DNA of 64,000 nt from Rhodobacterales bacterium HKCCE2091 (GCA_015689685.1 WVSL01000002.1:310001-374000); one strand, 5' to 3'; shown: positions 7,836 to 18,171, numbered from the stretch's first letter. Made by a program: numbers and translations. Notes: generated from the letters alone by a model not told the origin.

Positions 7836-8827
7836 GACGAGACAATCCCCGCTTCCGCCGGCAGCGTCGCCGCCGTCCAGGGGGTGCTGTCCGCGGGGTT
7901 CAGATCCCAGCTCGAATAGACCGGCGATGGCAGGTCGGCCGAGGGCGTGCCGGATGCCGCGTCATAGTCCACGCCTCCCATGCGCAGGAAACCCGCGATC
8001 CCGGTCGGACCGGCAGTGCCGAGCTGGGCCAACTGCTTGACGTGGACGCCCGCGATGGTCGTGGCCCCGGCCGGGCCGGTGGGCCCCGCGAGCGAGAAGG
8101 AGAGCCGCTGGCCCGCGATGTCGCTCGCGGCCCGCGTGGCGATGTCGCCATCCTTGATCGCGTCGATGCCGCCCGAGAAGGCATCGTAGGTGCCGACCAG
8201 ATCCGGCGTGCGGCGCACAAAGCGCCGGCCGATGGTCGAGACACCCTCGAGCACGGCGACGTGTGCGTAGTACCAGGTCGCGTTGGCGTAGTAGTCGAAG
8301 AGCTGGAGATTGCGCCAGACGCAGCGCACGGGCCGGCCCCTCCCGCCGGTGTTGGTCGCGGTGGCGCTGCTGTGGAGCACGCCGTCGACGTGGAACTCGA
8401 TGGTGATGTCGGCGCCGACGGCGATCTTCACGTCGATCCAGTAGGCCTGGTTCGTCGCGGCGACAAAGGAGGAAGCCCCGTCGACGCTGGTGTCGCCGAC
8501 AGCCATCGCCCGGTACTTCTCGTCGTCCCGTTCGGTCCGCACTAGGCCGACCTGACGGTTCGCCGCGTCGTAGAACTCGAGGAAGATGCCGTCCTGTGCG
8601 ATGACATGGGCGTTGATCGACGGCGCCCGGTAGCGGAAGCCGATCCAGACATCGCCCGTGGGTTCCGCCCATGTCGCGGTGAATGGCACCGACGAGCCGT
8701 TGCCCGCGGTGATCTTGATCGCGTTGATGTCATAGGCCGGATCGAACCCCGCCGCGTCCGTGCTGATCAGCCCGGTCACCCCGGAGAGGTCCGTGACCTG
8801 GTGGCCGAGATGGAGGATGTAGCTCAT
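7832..8827 (-). CDS. Tail-fibre or baseplate-like structural protein
   Basis: This 331-residue protein is rich in beta-strand-forming residues and has no signal peptide. The first 200 residues look like a concanavalin/LamG-type jelly roll (alternating strands, several Trp and Tyr). A Gly-Pro-rich stretch (GPTGPAGATT) follows near residue 250, typical of phage fibre linkers. It is coupled by ATGA overlaps to the tail protein upstream and to DUF6127 downstream. The likely role is host-surface contact at the tail tip. No family name was recognised. Confidence 0.55.
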   Translation of the reverse strand: MSYILHLGHQVTDLSGVTGLISTDAAGFDPAYDINAIKITAGNGSSVPFTATWAEPTGDVWIGFRYRAPSINAHVIAQDGIFLEFYDAANRQVGLVRTERDDEKYRAMAVGDTSVDGASSFVAATNQAYWIDVKIAVGADITIEFHVDGVLHSSATATNTGGRGRPVRCVWRNLQLFDYYANATWYYAHVAVLEGVSTIGRRFVRRTPDLVGTYDAFSGGIDAIKDGDIATRAASDIAGQRLSFSLAGPTGPAGATTIAGVHVKQLAQLGTAGPTGIAGFLRMGGVDYDAASGTPSADLPSPVYSSWDLNPADSTPWTAATLPAEAGIVSS

Positions 8828-11514
8828 GGGATCACCTCGATGTAGAATGCGTTGGCGGCGGCGGTGAGACGTGCGTCGCCGCCCTGTTCGTGGAAGAGAT
8901 CGGCCCGCGCCACGCTCAGCCGGGCATCGGACCCGAAGCCGATCCAGAGCGCGGCGTCCGACGCGGTCAGCTGGACCGCACCGCCGAGGCCGACGAAGAC
9001 GACGGTCTCGGGCACTGTCAGCCGGGCCTCCGCCCCGAACTCGGTCCAGAGGCTGGCCTCGGCGACCTTGATGCCGTCCGGCATGAAGAGCCGGACCCCT
9101 CGCGCCTGCCAGGCCTCATAGGTCGAGCTACCGGCGACACGCCGCGCCTGCACCCGCACCTCGAAATGCTTCGTCCCCGAAGGCGCAGAGAGGATCGGCA
9201 CGTCCTCCTTCGTGAGCGTGAAGCTGTTGGTGCTGCCCACATCGATCACGACCGCGGGCGGTTCGACGACCGCTTCCGTGTCCGGATCGACCCAGCGGAT
9301 CTCGAGGGCGTAGGTGACACCCGGCTCCGGGCCGATGTCGCCCGCGTCATAGGCATCGATGGCGACACTCGTCTGCAGGAGCCGGTCGCGATGGGCCCAT
9401 GTCAGCAGCACGGGACCGAGGTTCAGGACGTTCGGGTTCACGACCGAGACGCCGTTGCCGCGCAGGTCGCCCGGCGGCAGCGGCCGGATGGCGCGCGAGG
9501 CGAGCGTGACCTCGTCCTCGGGCGCCTGGCTGAGCGGCAGCGTCCCGAACCCCGTCTCCGGCAGCATGCGGACCGCGACCGTCCCTCCCGTCGCGAAGCG
9601 CGCCTCGCTCGCGTTGGCCAAGAGCTGCCAGCAGATCACCGGCGTGCCCGCGGGATGGACCTTTGGCACGGTGTCGAGACAGCCCCGTCCGACCGTCAGC
9701 GTCGTGGCGCTCACCCCGTCGATGCGGACGAGTTCGTCCCCGATCGCGGCGAGCGTTCCGATCGTGACGTCCGTGAGCCCCGTCCAGCTGCCGACCGGCA
9801 GCACCCGCTCGGCCGGATCGTCGGTCACATCCGCTGTGAGCAGCGCCGTCGGCACGAACTCGACGCCCGCCTCGAGCGCGTAGCCGGCGCCGCTGTCGGT
9901 CCAGACCTGCGCCGAGAGCGCATCGGCCGAGGGGCGCTCGCCGGCGGCAACGAGCGCGCCCGCGTCCGGATCCTCGTCGAGCAGCGCGTCGGCTTGCGCG
10001 TGACCGAGTTCCTGCACGAGAAGCCAGTATGGCGCTTCCGTCACCCAGCGGCGTGCGAGCGGCTTCGGAGGCAGGATGAGCCGCCCCGGATCACCGCTCT
10101 CGCCACCAACAAGGGCCGTGTCGCCAAGTCCGAAAACATCCTCGGCGATGCGGAGCCGCACGCCGTTCGCGCGCCCGTCGCCGTGGTCGATCTCGACGAT
10201 GCGGACCGCGACACCCTCGATGCCACGGCGCGGGCTGACAAGCCGGATCACGTCGCCCGGATCGAGATCGGCGCCCAACCGAGTAACGGTGATCTCGCCC
10301 GACAGGATCGGCGAGGAGAGCGCGCGCAGATCGCGCTCGGCCACGCGTACGGCGAGCGACTCGTATCGGATCCCCGGATAGTCGACCGTGGCGCTCACGA
10401 CCTGGCCGAGGTCCTGGACGAGCGCGGTGTCGGTGACGCTCACCGAGCCGGTCTGATCGGTGCGAGCGTCGGAGAACTTCACCGTGACCGAGTTCACCAG
10501 ATCGGCGGCCTCGCGACGGCCAAGCTCGCCCCAGTCGACGACGTTGGTCTCGTCGAAAATCGGCAGCGTCTCCGGATCGTAGTCGGCCCGGATGAGCTTC
10601 AGCTCCCAGCGGCCCGAGCGGCGGTCGACGTAGAGATAGGCGTCGATGTGCTTCAGCACGTCGGCGATGAAATCCTCGATCGTCGATTCCTGCTGCCAGA
10701 GGAGCGAGAGCCCGAAGCCTTCGGCGAAGAGCGCATCGGCGGCGGTGGCGAAACTCGGGCCGATGTCGGTGAAGCCGTGGCCGAGGCCCCAGTCGCGGTT
10801 CGTCAGGCACTCCCGGATGATGTGGGCCGGGTTCATGTCCGGGCCCTCGCCGAAGGCCGCGCGGAGCGAGGCGACGAGCACGTCGGGATCGCCCGCGGGG
10901 ACGACCGGCACGCCGTCGACGGGCGTATTGTCGATCTGTCCTGTGGCGCTCGTGTCCGAGAGCGCGATGTTGAAGGCGAAGACGTCGATCTCGGAGAGGC
11001 CCGCGAGCGTCGCCTTGGCGCTCCCGAGGCTTCCAGCCGGGCTCGGCTCGCCGTCGGTCACGAAGATCAGGATCCGCCGCTTTCCGCCCGCGCCATTGAA
11101 GAAGGCGCCCGCCTGGCTCACCGCCGCCCCGAAATCCGTGCCGCCACTCACCGTGCTCGGCAGCGCGTCGACCCAGTCCTTGAGTTCGCCATAGGCCGCG
11201 GCGTCGGCGTTGCGGCGCAGGATGGTGCCGGAGACCGTCGAGTTCCAGGTGACGATCTGGATGTCGTTCGGCTCAAGGGCATTCGCGCCGATCTCGGCGA
11301 TGAGCCGCGAGACGGCGGTCCGCTGGGCCGCCATGCGGCTGCCGGACATGGAGCCCGAGGTGTCCATGGCGACGTAGATCGCGGCGTCCCCGATCCGAAC
11401 CTCGGGCACGATCTGCGCCTTCTCGGAATACCACTGCGCGTTGCCGTCCTCGGCGCGCAGGATGCGGGTCAGCCGGACAGCCCATGGCTTCAGGTAGGGA
11501 TTGAGGCCGAGATT
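8824..11514 (-). pseudogene. Host-specificity tail protein with vWA domain, 5'-truncated
   Basis: About 895 residues of a large phage tail-tip protein remain. Recognisable tail sequence starts at N-P-Y-L-K-P-W (about 11490). A von Willebrand factor A domain follows directly with the metal site D-T-S-G-S (about 11350-11364) and the matching strand FVTDGEPSP, then a typical tail-tip region (NPAHIIRECLTNRDWG...) and beta-rich C-terminal modules. Full proteins of this type start several hundred residues earlier. Beyond 11514 the minus frame stays open but the DNA changes composition and encodes another gene on the plus strand, so the 5' part is lost and no genuine start exists. The gene is probably not expressed as a working tail protein. 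Confidence 0.75.
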
Positions 11515-13689
11515 GTGACCCAATGGATGGAGACTGGCGGACCGTTGCATGGTCCCACGCCGGATCTCCAGGTGCTCGAGGCAGTGTGCCATTTGGTTCC
11601 TGAAGATGCGCTCCGTGTTGTCAATGCTATGGTCACCGCTATTGCGGCTGCGCCAGAAGAATTCCTTCACATAGACAGTTTGACCCGCATGATCGCGCGG
11701 ATTGCACATTCTGAGGTCATGTTCCCTCAGGCTTGCGAAAGCCTCGTTTCGCTGGCCATTGCTTTTGACGAACAACGAGCCTCCAATGCAGATGATGTGC
11801 TAAGCAGTCTTTTTGGCCTTTACCTTTCCGGGACTCTGGCAAAGACGGAAGCCCGCGTACAGGTGGCAAGCCAGTATCTTCTCGCGAACGATGCGAACCA
11901 GAATTCGCGGGGGGTTAATATGCTCAAGTCGGCCTTGCGAACAGGCCACTGGTCTTCCTCGATCCTTTCATTCGATGACGCTCGCCCGGACTCTTTTGGA
12001 TGGGAACCGCGTGGGACTCAGGTTGAAGACTGGTTCTCCCGGTGGTTGGACTTGGCAGCGGAAACTGCTCTGGCTGGACCGGTAGAAGTAAGAGACAGTG
12101 TTAGAAGAGCACTCTCCGACGAGATTGACGGAATCTGGCGGTGCGTACCCGCTGTTCGCTCGAAAATCGACCACATCGCGCGTCAACTGCACGAGGCGTC
12201 GCCTTGGGTGGAAGGGTGGCACGCGCTCCGGCGCATGCGATACCTGATGAATAAGCGTGGTTTGGTGCTTCCCGCGGAAGACTTGGCGCTGATGCAGCAG
12301 CTCATCGACGATATGGCACCCACGGATCTTGCCGCTAGAGTGCGCGCCGAGACCGTGCGAGGTTGGGACCTAGATACCGAAGAAGACGATTACAAAGCTG
12401 CTGAGGCTCGACGCGCCGAACGGTTAGAGCTCCTTGGACAAGAATTGGCAGCTTCCCCGGCTGTTCTCCGGGCAGTCGGGAGTGATCTGTTCGAGCACAA
12501 AGGTCGTTCTCTCTACTCTCTCGGTATCGGGCTAGTCCAAGGAAATAGAGAGCCAGAACGGACGTGGGGAATCCTTCGTGATCTGTATTTGAGCGATACC
12601 GACAAGCAGCAACAGGTTGGCCTTCTGTCTGGACTGCTTCACCAATTGGACGATAGCAACCCCGAGATTGCAGACGCGATAAGGGTTGAGTGTCGTGCAA
12701 CACCCGCCCTCAGACGCATCTACGGAGTCTTTCTTCCCAAAGGCGTTCTATCGATAGATGAATTCGAAAGCGTTGTTGAGATTGCTGGCGAAAACGAAAC
12801 CGCCTCGTGGCTTTTGCATGATATCGTTTGGCGCGAAGAGCGTGCTCTGAATGATGAGCAGCGTGCTCACCTTCTTCGATCGCTATTAGGAAGAGAAGAT
12901 GGGGCTCTTCTTGTGGTCGACGCTCTGAAAATGCTCGGCTTTGTTGAAAAGGGTTCGCGTGACGCCTGGCCGGAGGAGATCAAAGCTATTGGAGTAGATG
13001 CAGTGATCTCCATCATTACAAATGATAGAATCAATTCAAATATTGATCACGACATGGCCGAGGCGCTGTCGTATTGCTTACGTGGTGAGAGTTCTGCTCT
13101 TTCTGCACGTTGCATGGATACAATTATCGCACGAGCGGCACGGAGATATGGCAGCACATATGACATTGAACGTACGCTTGCTGAATTGGCTCGAAAATCG
13201 CCACTGGTCTTTCTGTCCATGCTGTTTCCGAATGGAGAGGACGCACCATCAATCCGCCTTCGTAGAGGTTTAGATCGGGACAGTCTGATTCATGTACCGG
13301 TAGGCTCACTGATCGAGTGGTGTCGCGAAGATCCCACTCGATGGTCCAACGTTGCACCAAATATCTCGCCATTTGCGCGAGCCTCTCAGGACAACGATGA
13401 AGTAAGCGAGATTTCACCCCAAGCTTTGGGGTTTCTCAACGCCGCGCCTTGCCCCGAGGAAGTCGTGGAGGCCTATCTCGAATACCTCGCACCGATGAGC
13501 TGGTCTGGCCGCAGAGCGGATATCATGGAGAGCCGCTTGAAGAGTGTTGAAACGCTAGTCGACCATCCCGCTCCCGAGGTCCGTCATACCATCGCTCATT
13601 TAGCTCCGGGGATTCGCGCGAAAATTGGTCGTATCCGCGAGGCCGAGCAGGAGGAAGAGCGCGAGCGAGACCAACGATTCGAGTGGTGA
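11515..13689 (+). pseudogene. C-terminal fragment of a large helical-repeat (STAND-type) protein
   Basis: An AT-richer frame of about 720 residues (ATG at 11527, GTG at 11515) contains almost only amphipathic helices, including a segment of form LFxLYLSGT near residue 100 and a charged tail (REAEQEEERERDQ). This resembles the C-terminal repeat region of giant STAND NTPases and similar defence sensors, as I recall them. No NTPase P-loop or effector domain is present, and the frame begins at the junction with the truncated tail gene. It is most likely a 3' remnant left by a deletion. The same plus frame stays open leftwards through the tail gene by chance. It could also be a free-standing repeat protein; a proper ribosome site is not evident at either start. 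Confidence 0.5.
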
Positions 13690-13832
13690 TCTTGATGCTA
13701 CGACCGTCTACGCATCGCGTTCGCTCAGCTTCCTTGATCTTCGCTTGGTTGCGACAACCTATTGTTTTAACTTGAATTACCCCGCCACGACCGGCGATCA
13801 CGGAGCAAAGCACCTCAGGAGGTTCGCTCCGC

Positions 13833-14051
13833 ATGCAAGACGACATCGCCTTCGCGCCGCCCGCCGAGATGCTCACCACCGATGAGCGGCTGGCGGAGCT
13901 GGCCGCCATCCTCGCCAGGGCCATCGCGCGGACCAACCCACAGAAAACGCACGAGAATTCTCCGCTCGACGGAGACAGTTCGCTGGACATTCTCGCCCTC
14001 AGACGCCGTCGTCGGAGACATGTGCAAAACCGAGTTGAAGACGACGCATGA
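13833..14051 (+). CDS. Small protein of the recombinase module
   Basis: This 72-residue protein has a helical first half (DERLAELAAILARAIAR) and a basic patch of six arginines near the C-terminus. A ribosome site (AGGAGG) lies 11 bases before the ATG. Its stop overlaps the DUF2924 start (ATGA), so it belongs to the same transcript as DUF2924 and the serine recombinase. The function is unknown; a recombination accessory or DNA-binding role is possible given the context and the Arg patch. Confidence 0.6.
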   Translation: MQDDIAFAPPAEMLTTDERLAELAAILARAIARTNPQKTHENSPLDGDSSLDILALRRRRRRHVQNRVEDDA

Positions 14052-14548
14052 GGAATAACACAAGGAAATCCGGCGCAAAGGCTGCGCTCGCCCGCCAGGC
14101 CGAGGGGATCGACGTCCTGGCAGAGCTGGCGGGGCTGAAGGCGATGACAGTGCCCGAGTTGCAGGCCAAGTGGCGGGTCACGTTCGGCGAGCCCGCACCG
14201 AACGCCAGTCGCGGGAATCTGGAGCTGCGGATCGGCTACCGCATCCAGGAACTCGCCCATGGCGGCATCAAGCCCGCGACGCGGCGCACGCTGGACGCGC
14301 TGGCGACCGACGTCGCCTCGGGGACGCCGGGCCCGCTGATCGCGGATCCACGCCGCCCGATCCCCGGCACCAAGCTGGTGCGCGAGTGGCAGGGCGAGGA
14401 GCAAGTCGTCACCGTTCTGACAGAAGGTTTCGAATGGCAGGGGCGGCGCTTCAAGTCGCTTTCGGCCGCGGTGCGGGCGATCACCGGCAGTCACTGGAAC
14501 GGGTGGAAGTTCTTCGGGCTGGCCCATGGCGCGGAGGCCCGCCCATGA
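14048..14548 (+). CDS. DUF2924 domain protein
   Basis: This 166-residue protein has the DUF2924 layout: an N-terminal helix pair (LAELAGLKAMTVPELQAKW), a middle helix RIGYRIQELAHGG, and a C-terminal small beta domain with ITGSHWNGWKFFGL. The last part resembles DNA-binding modules and occurs next to large serine recombinases in alphaproteobacterial mobile elements. It overlaps both neighbours by four bases. It probably assists the recombinase, for example in directionality or in binding ends, but this has not been established to my knowledge. Confidence 0.8.
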   Translation: MRNNTRKSGAKAALARQAEGIDVLAELAGLKAMTVPELQAKWRVTFGEPAPNASRGNLELRIGYRIQELAHGGIKPATRRTLDALATDVASGTPGPLIADPRRPIPGTKLVREWQGEEQVVTVLTEGFEWQGRRFKSLSAAVRAITGSHWNGWKFFGLAHGAEARP

Positions 14549-15867
14549 GCCGTGCGAAGCCCGAACCCGTCCGCCGCCTGCGGTGCGCCATCTACACCCG
14601 CAAGTCGAGCGAGGAAGGGCTCGACATGGAGTTCAACAGCCTCGACGCCCAGCGCGAGGCCTGCGAGGCCTACATCGCTTCGCAGCGCGCCGAGGGCTGG
14701 GTGGCGCTGCGCGACCGCTATGACGATGGCGGTTTCTCCAGCGGGACGCTGGACCGGCCCGCGTTGGCGCAGCTGATCGCCGACATCGAGGCCGGGCTGA
14801 TCGACGTGGTGGTGGTCTACAAGATCGACCGCCTCAGCCGCGCGCTGATGGATTTCTCGAAGCTGGTGGAGATCTTCGACCGCCACGGTGTGACCTTCGT
14901 CTCGGTCACACAGTCTTTCAACACCACCACGTCCATGGGCCGCCTGACGCTGAACATCCTGCTAAGCTTCGCCCAGTTCGAACGCGAGGTGATCGGCGAG
15001 CGGATCCGCGACAAGTTCGCCGCGTCCCGCCGGAAGGGGATGTGGATGGGCGGGCCGGTGCCGCTCGGCTATGTCGTGAAGGACCGCAAGCTGATGATCG
15101 AGCCCGCCGAGGCCGAGCAGGTCCGCGCGATCTTCCGCCTCTATGCGCGATCCAGTTCAACGGCGCAGGTGCTGAAGGAGCTGCACGCCCGCGGGATCCG
15201 CACCAAGCGCGGCGCGGTGTTCGACCGGGGCTATCTGCTGAAGTTCCTGCACAATAAGATCTATCTCGGCATCGCCGTGCACAAGGGCGAGGAATACCCC
15301 GGCGAGCACAAGGCGATCATCGACCAGAAGCTGTGGGACGAGGTGCACGCGGTCATCGCCAACAACCGCGTCGCCCGCGGGGCGGTGGCACGCACGGCGC
15401 AGCCGGCGCTCCTGCGCGGGCTGATCTTCTCGGAGACGGGTGCCGCGATGACGCCCCACCACACCAAGCGGAAGGGCAAGAGGTACTGTTACTACACCTC
15501 GATGGACGTGATCCGGAAGCGCCCCGCGGCCGAGCTGCGCGGGCCGCAGCGGCTGCCGGGTGCCATGGTCGAGGAGGCCGTCATCGGCGAAATCCGCCGG
15601 ATGCTGCGCACTCCCGAGGTCGCGGCGCGCACCGCGCGGGCGGTGCGGAAGGACCGCCCCGACCTCGACGAGACCAGCGTCGTCGCCGCGCTGGCGCAGT
15701 TCGACGACCTCTGGAAGGCGCTGATCCCGGCCGAGCAGGCGCGCATCGTCCAACTATTGGTCGCACGCGTCACCGTCAGCGAGTCCGGCCTCGCGATCGA
15801 CCTGCGCCACGACGGCCTCGGCGCAATCGCTGCGCTGATGGCACCCCATAAGAAGGAGGTCGCCTGA
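14545..15867 (+). CDS. Large serine recombinase (resolvase/invertase N-domain, zinc-ribbon-less C-domain)
   Basis: This 440-residue site-specific recombinase has the catalytic domain at about 12-155: catalytic S21 in the motif Y-x-R-x-S, the YKIDRLSR stretch near residue 92, and FAQFEREVIGERI near 145. The Recombinase domain follows (GPVPLGY..., then LKFLHNKIYLGI). The expected zinc-ribbon cysteines are weak or absent. Such enzymes integrate, excise or invert DNA by a double-strand exchange through a phosphoserine link. The ATG at 14545 overlaps the DUF2924 stop. It may have moved the surrounding island, though no attachment sites could be located. Confidence 0.9.
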   Translation: MSRAKPEPVRRLRCAIYTRKSSEEGLDMEFNSLDAQREACEAYIASQRAEGWVALRDRYDDGGFSSGTLDRPALAQLIADIEAGLIDVVVVYKIDRLSRALMDFSKLVEIFDRHGVTFVSVTQSFNTTTSMGRLTLNILLSFAQFEREVIGERIRDKFAASRRKGMWMGGPVPLGYVVKDRKLMIEPAEAEQVRAIFRLYARSSSTAQVLKELHARGIRTKRGAVFDRGYLLKFLHNKIYLGIAVHKGEEYPGEHKAIIDQKLWDEVHAVIANNRVARGAVARTAQPALLRGLIFSETGAAMTPHHTKRKGKRYCYYTSMDVIRKRPAAELRGPQRLPGAMVEEAVIGEIRRMLRTPEVAARTARAVRKDRPDLDETSVVAALAQFDDLWKALIPAEQARIVQLLVARVTVSESGLAIDLRHDGLGAIAALMAPHKKEVA

Positions 15868-16247
15868 TGCCCACGCCCGAAACCCTGCGCGTCCATATCC
15901 CGCTCGAACTCCGCCGTCGCGGCGGCCGCCCCCGGATCCTGCCGCCGAAGCATGTCGAGGCCGCCATGAACCGCGGGCAGGATCCTCACCTTCTGCGCGC
16001 CATCGGCCGCGCATGGGGCTGGCGGCAGCGGCTGGAACGCGGCGACGTCGCCACGCTCGCCGACCTCGCCGCCGACGAGGTCCTGTCCGACCGCTATGTC
16101 AGCCGCCTCCTGCGGCTTGCGTGGCTCTCGCCGGACGTCCTCGAGCGGCTGGTCGTTCACCGCGAGCCCTCGACAGTCAGCATCTACGACCTGTGCTTCG
16201 TCGCGGCTCTGCCGTGGGACGAGCAGCCGGGGCGGGTGTTCGACTAA
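15867..16247 (+). CDS. Helix-turn-helix-like protein downstream of the recombinase
   Basis: This 126-residue protein starts in the last base of the recombinase stop codon (TGATG) with a strong ribosome site AAGGAGGT. Its centre (about residues 45-95) reads as helices ending in LSDRYVSRLLRLAWLSPDVLERL, like a KorB/ParB-type helix-turn-helix. It travels with DUF2924 and serine recombinases in this group of bacteria. It is probably a DNA-binding helper or repressor of the module; no family name was recognised. Confidence 0.6.
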   Translation: MPTPETLRVHIPLELRRRGGRPRILPPKHVEAAMNRGQDPHLLRAIGRAWGWRQRLERGDVATLADLAADEVLSDRYVSRLLRLAWLSPDVLERLVVHREPSTVSIYDLCFVAALPWDEQPGRVFD

Positions 16248-16444
16248 CGGCGAATTGGACCCGCAGTGGCGAGTGGGGTTTGCACGCGCACGCCCGTTTC
16301 ATCCACCCTTCACTTGCCGACGCAGGGTTCCTTTCCCCTGTGCAAAATTGCGTTTTACATCTAGCGTCTACTTCGAACAGCTTGAGGCTTCGTTGCTCCG
16401 ATCTGTCTGCCCTATCGATCACACAAACTCGTAGTCAGCTTGAG

Positions 16445-17752
16445 ATGACCCGTACCTTCACCAGCGCAACCGACGAAAGCGTGATCAAAATGATCCGCAG
16501 CGCGAGCCGTCGGCTTGCAGTAATTGCACCTGGGGTGACGACTCCGGTTGCGAAGGCGCTGGCGGAGCGGATGGCAGACCTTCCTTCTCTGTCCCTGACC
16601 GTGGTCTTGGACGCGGACCCGGAGGTCTATCGCATGGGCTACGGCGAGACCGAGGCATTGTCGATCATTCGCGACGCCAGCAAGGCATCGATGTTTGACC
16701 TGCGCGAACAGCCGGGCGTCCGAATTGGTGTCATCATCTCGGATGAGCGCACGATGGTCTATGCGCCTGTCAGCCGGAATGTTGAAGCGGGTTCAACCTC
16801 GGCCGAGCGGCCGAACGCTATCGTGCTCGGCGGTCCCGCGGCCGAGGCGCTGGCCGTTGCCTCCGGCACTACCCCGCCGCCCGAGACGCACAAAACAGAT
16901 ACCGAGACAGAGCGGCAAGGAGGTCAAGAGATCGGGCATGAGGCGCTCGAACCCACCAAGGTCGAGAAGATGGAGGCAGATCTGCGGGCGAACCCTCCGC
17001 GCCCCTTCGACCTCACACGTCGGCTGACGGTATTCATCTCGGAGGTGCAGTTTGTTGAACTGCGCCTTACGAACGCCATACTCAGCTCGCGGAAAATCAG
17101 GCTGCTGCCTCATTTCCTGAAGTTTGAGGATGCCGGGCTGCGCCAGGAGATCGAGTCGACGCTGAAAATTCCCGTCGATCTCACCACGAAGCTTGATGTG
17201 ACCTTCGCTTCTTATCGCGGCCCGGAAAAGCTGAAGATCAGCGAAGCCGACCTTAAACGCGAGCGCGATGCCATCGAGCGCACGTTCTTCTACGACTGGA
17301 AAGGGCGTGGAAAAATCATCCTTCGCAAGGACAAAGAGCAATTCAAGCGTGAGCTTAGTCGCCTCCTGGCCATGACCGAGGCTTATCAGGCGGCCTTGAA
17401 GAACCAATTCGAAACCGAGAAGGGCAAGTTCCGCAGTAGGATGGTCACGGAGTTTCTGGAATTCTGGAAGCAGTCACCTCCAGACAACCTCAAGAGACGC
17501 GGCCTTGTGGACGAAGAACCTTGCAAGCAGGATATCGAGCGTGCCGCTGACCAGATGTTCGAAAAAGCTGTGACGCTGGGCGCGCCCGATGCCAAGGACA
17601 TCTACAAGGACATATCCATCGAGGACCTCAAGGACGAGGAACTCATGGCAAGCCTACGAAAGCTGATGACGGACGCAGGCGTCGACCGCGACACCATTCA
17701 GAAGCTCTTTCAGTCGGGCGACGCCATTGCTGCTGAAGGGACGCTTTTCTGA
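16445..17752 (+). CDS. Unknown protein with degenerate phospholipase-D-like N-domain
   Basis: This 435-residue protein has no signal peptide. Residues 10-110 follow the pattern of a PLD half-domain: a helix IRSASRRL, strand AVIAPG, a long helix, strand LTVVLDADPE, and a closing strand where the H-x-K-x4-D catalytic motif would be. There the sequence reads R93-I-G95-VIIS-D100, so the catalytic His and Lys are missing. After a charged linker (about 145-185) comes a helical and Lys-rich C-terminal domain of about 250 residues. It is likely a binding rather than catalytic protein. The ATG at 16445 is the first good start after the HTH-like gene. It lies in the island between the recombinase module and tRNA-Ser. 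No function can be assigned. Confidence 0.5.
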   Translation: MTRTFTSATDESVIKMIRSASRRLAVIAPGVTTPVAKALAERMADLPSLSLTVVLDADPEVYRMGYGETEALSIIRDASKASMFDLREQPGVRIGVIISDERTMVYAPVSRNVEAGSTSAERPNAIVLGGPAAEALAVASGTTPPPETHKTDTETERQGGQEIGHEALEPTKVEKMEADLRANPPRPFDLTRRLTVFISEVQFVELRLTNAILSSRKIRLLPHFLKFEDAGLRQEIESTLKIPVDLTTKLDVTFASYRGPEKLKISEADLKRERDAIERTFFYDWKGRGKIILRKDKEQFKRELSRLLAMTEAYQAALKNQFETEKGKFRSRMVTEFLEFWKQSPPDNLKRRGLVDEEPCKQDIERAADQMFEKAVTLGAPDAKDIYKDISIEDLKDEELMASLRKLMTDAGVDRDTIQKLFQSGDAIAAEGTLF

Positions 17753-18171
17753 CGAGAGTGGTCTGAACATAGGCGAGCCGGAGCCCTGCTGAGAAGCACG
17801 GCCGGCAGCCCTTGCGGCAAAGCTCGCCGGAAACCGATCCCCGTCAACCACCGCCACCGCTACGCGCCATTCGGCCAGCGCGCCCAGCGACTGCGCCTCT
17901 TGCGTGTTGCGGCTCTGTTCCCCTCGAAGACGATTGACACGATGGGCGAAGTTTTGGCGGTGTTGAAAGTCAGGTCATTGGAAAGACAACGAAAAATCCG
18001 ACCGAACCGAATTTGGTGAGGTTCGCCCGAACAGAGACTGAGCGCCGTTCAGAGCCCGGAACGGGGCTTGCGCGCAGTCTCAGAGGTTCGCATGGGGGAG
18101 GCAAAGCCCTTTGAAAACACGACTATTTCCGCGCCGCCATGGGTGCCTGTCGGTGTTCGCAACAGGGATGG
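17753..18171. other. Gene-free stretch at the edge of the island
   Basis: No convincing gene was found. On the minus strand an uninterrupted but startless stretch (about 17,760-17,930) looks like an old coding remnant. The part next to the tRNA is ordinary intergenic sequence. No direct copy of the tRNA 3' end was seen. Confidence 0.4.

Noticed and set aside
8890-11514. Very long plus-strand open frame running antisense through the tail gene and continuous with the repeat gene
   Set aside because: Its first 870 codons are Arg/Asp/Gly-rich shadow coding; the minus strand carries clear tail-protein domains. Only the part beyond 11515 is real.
6378-11514. Gene transfer agent cluster
   Set aside because: The lysis and fibre genes resemble prophage genes, only a 5 kb remnant exists, and no capsid, portal or head genes are present.
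17654-17857. Possible minus-strand small gene at the island edge
   Set aside because: It overlaps the end of the PLD-like gene; the open stretch extends beyond it without a start and is at best a remnant.
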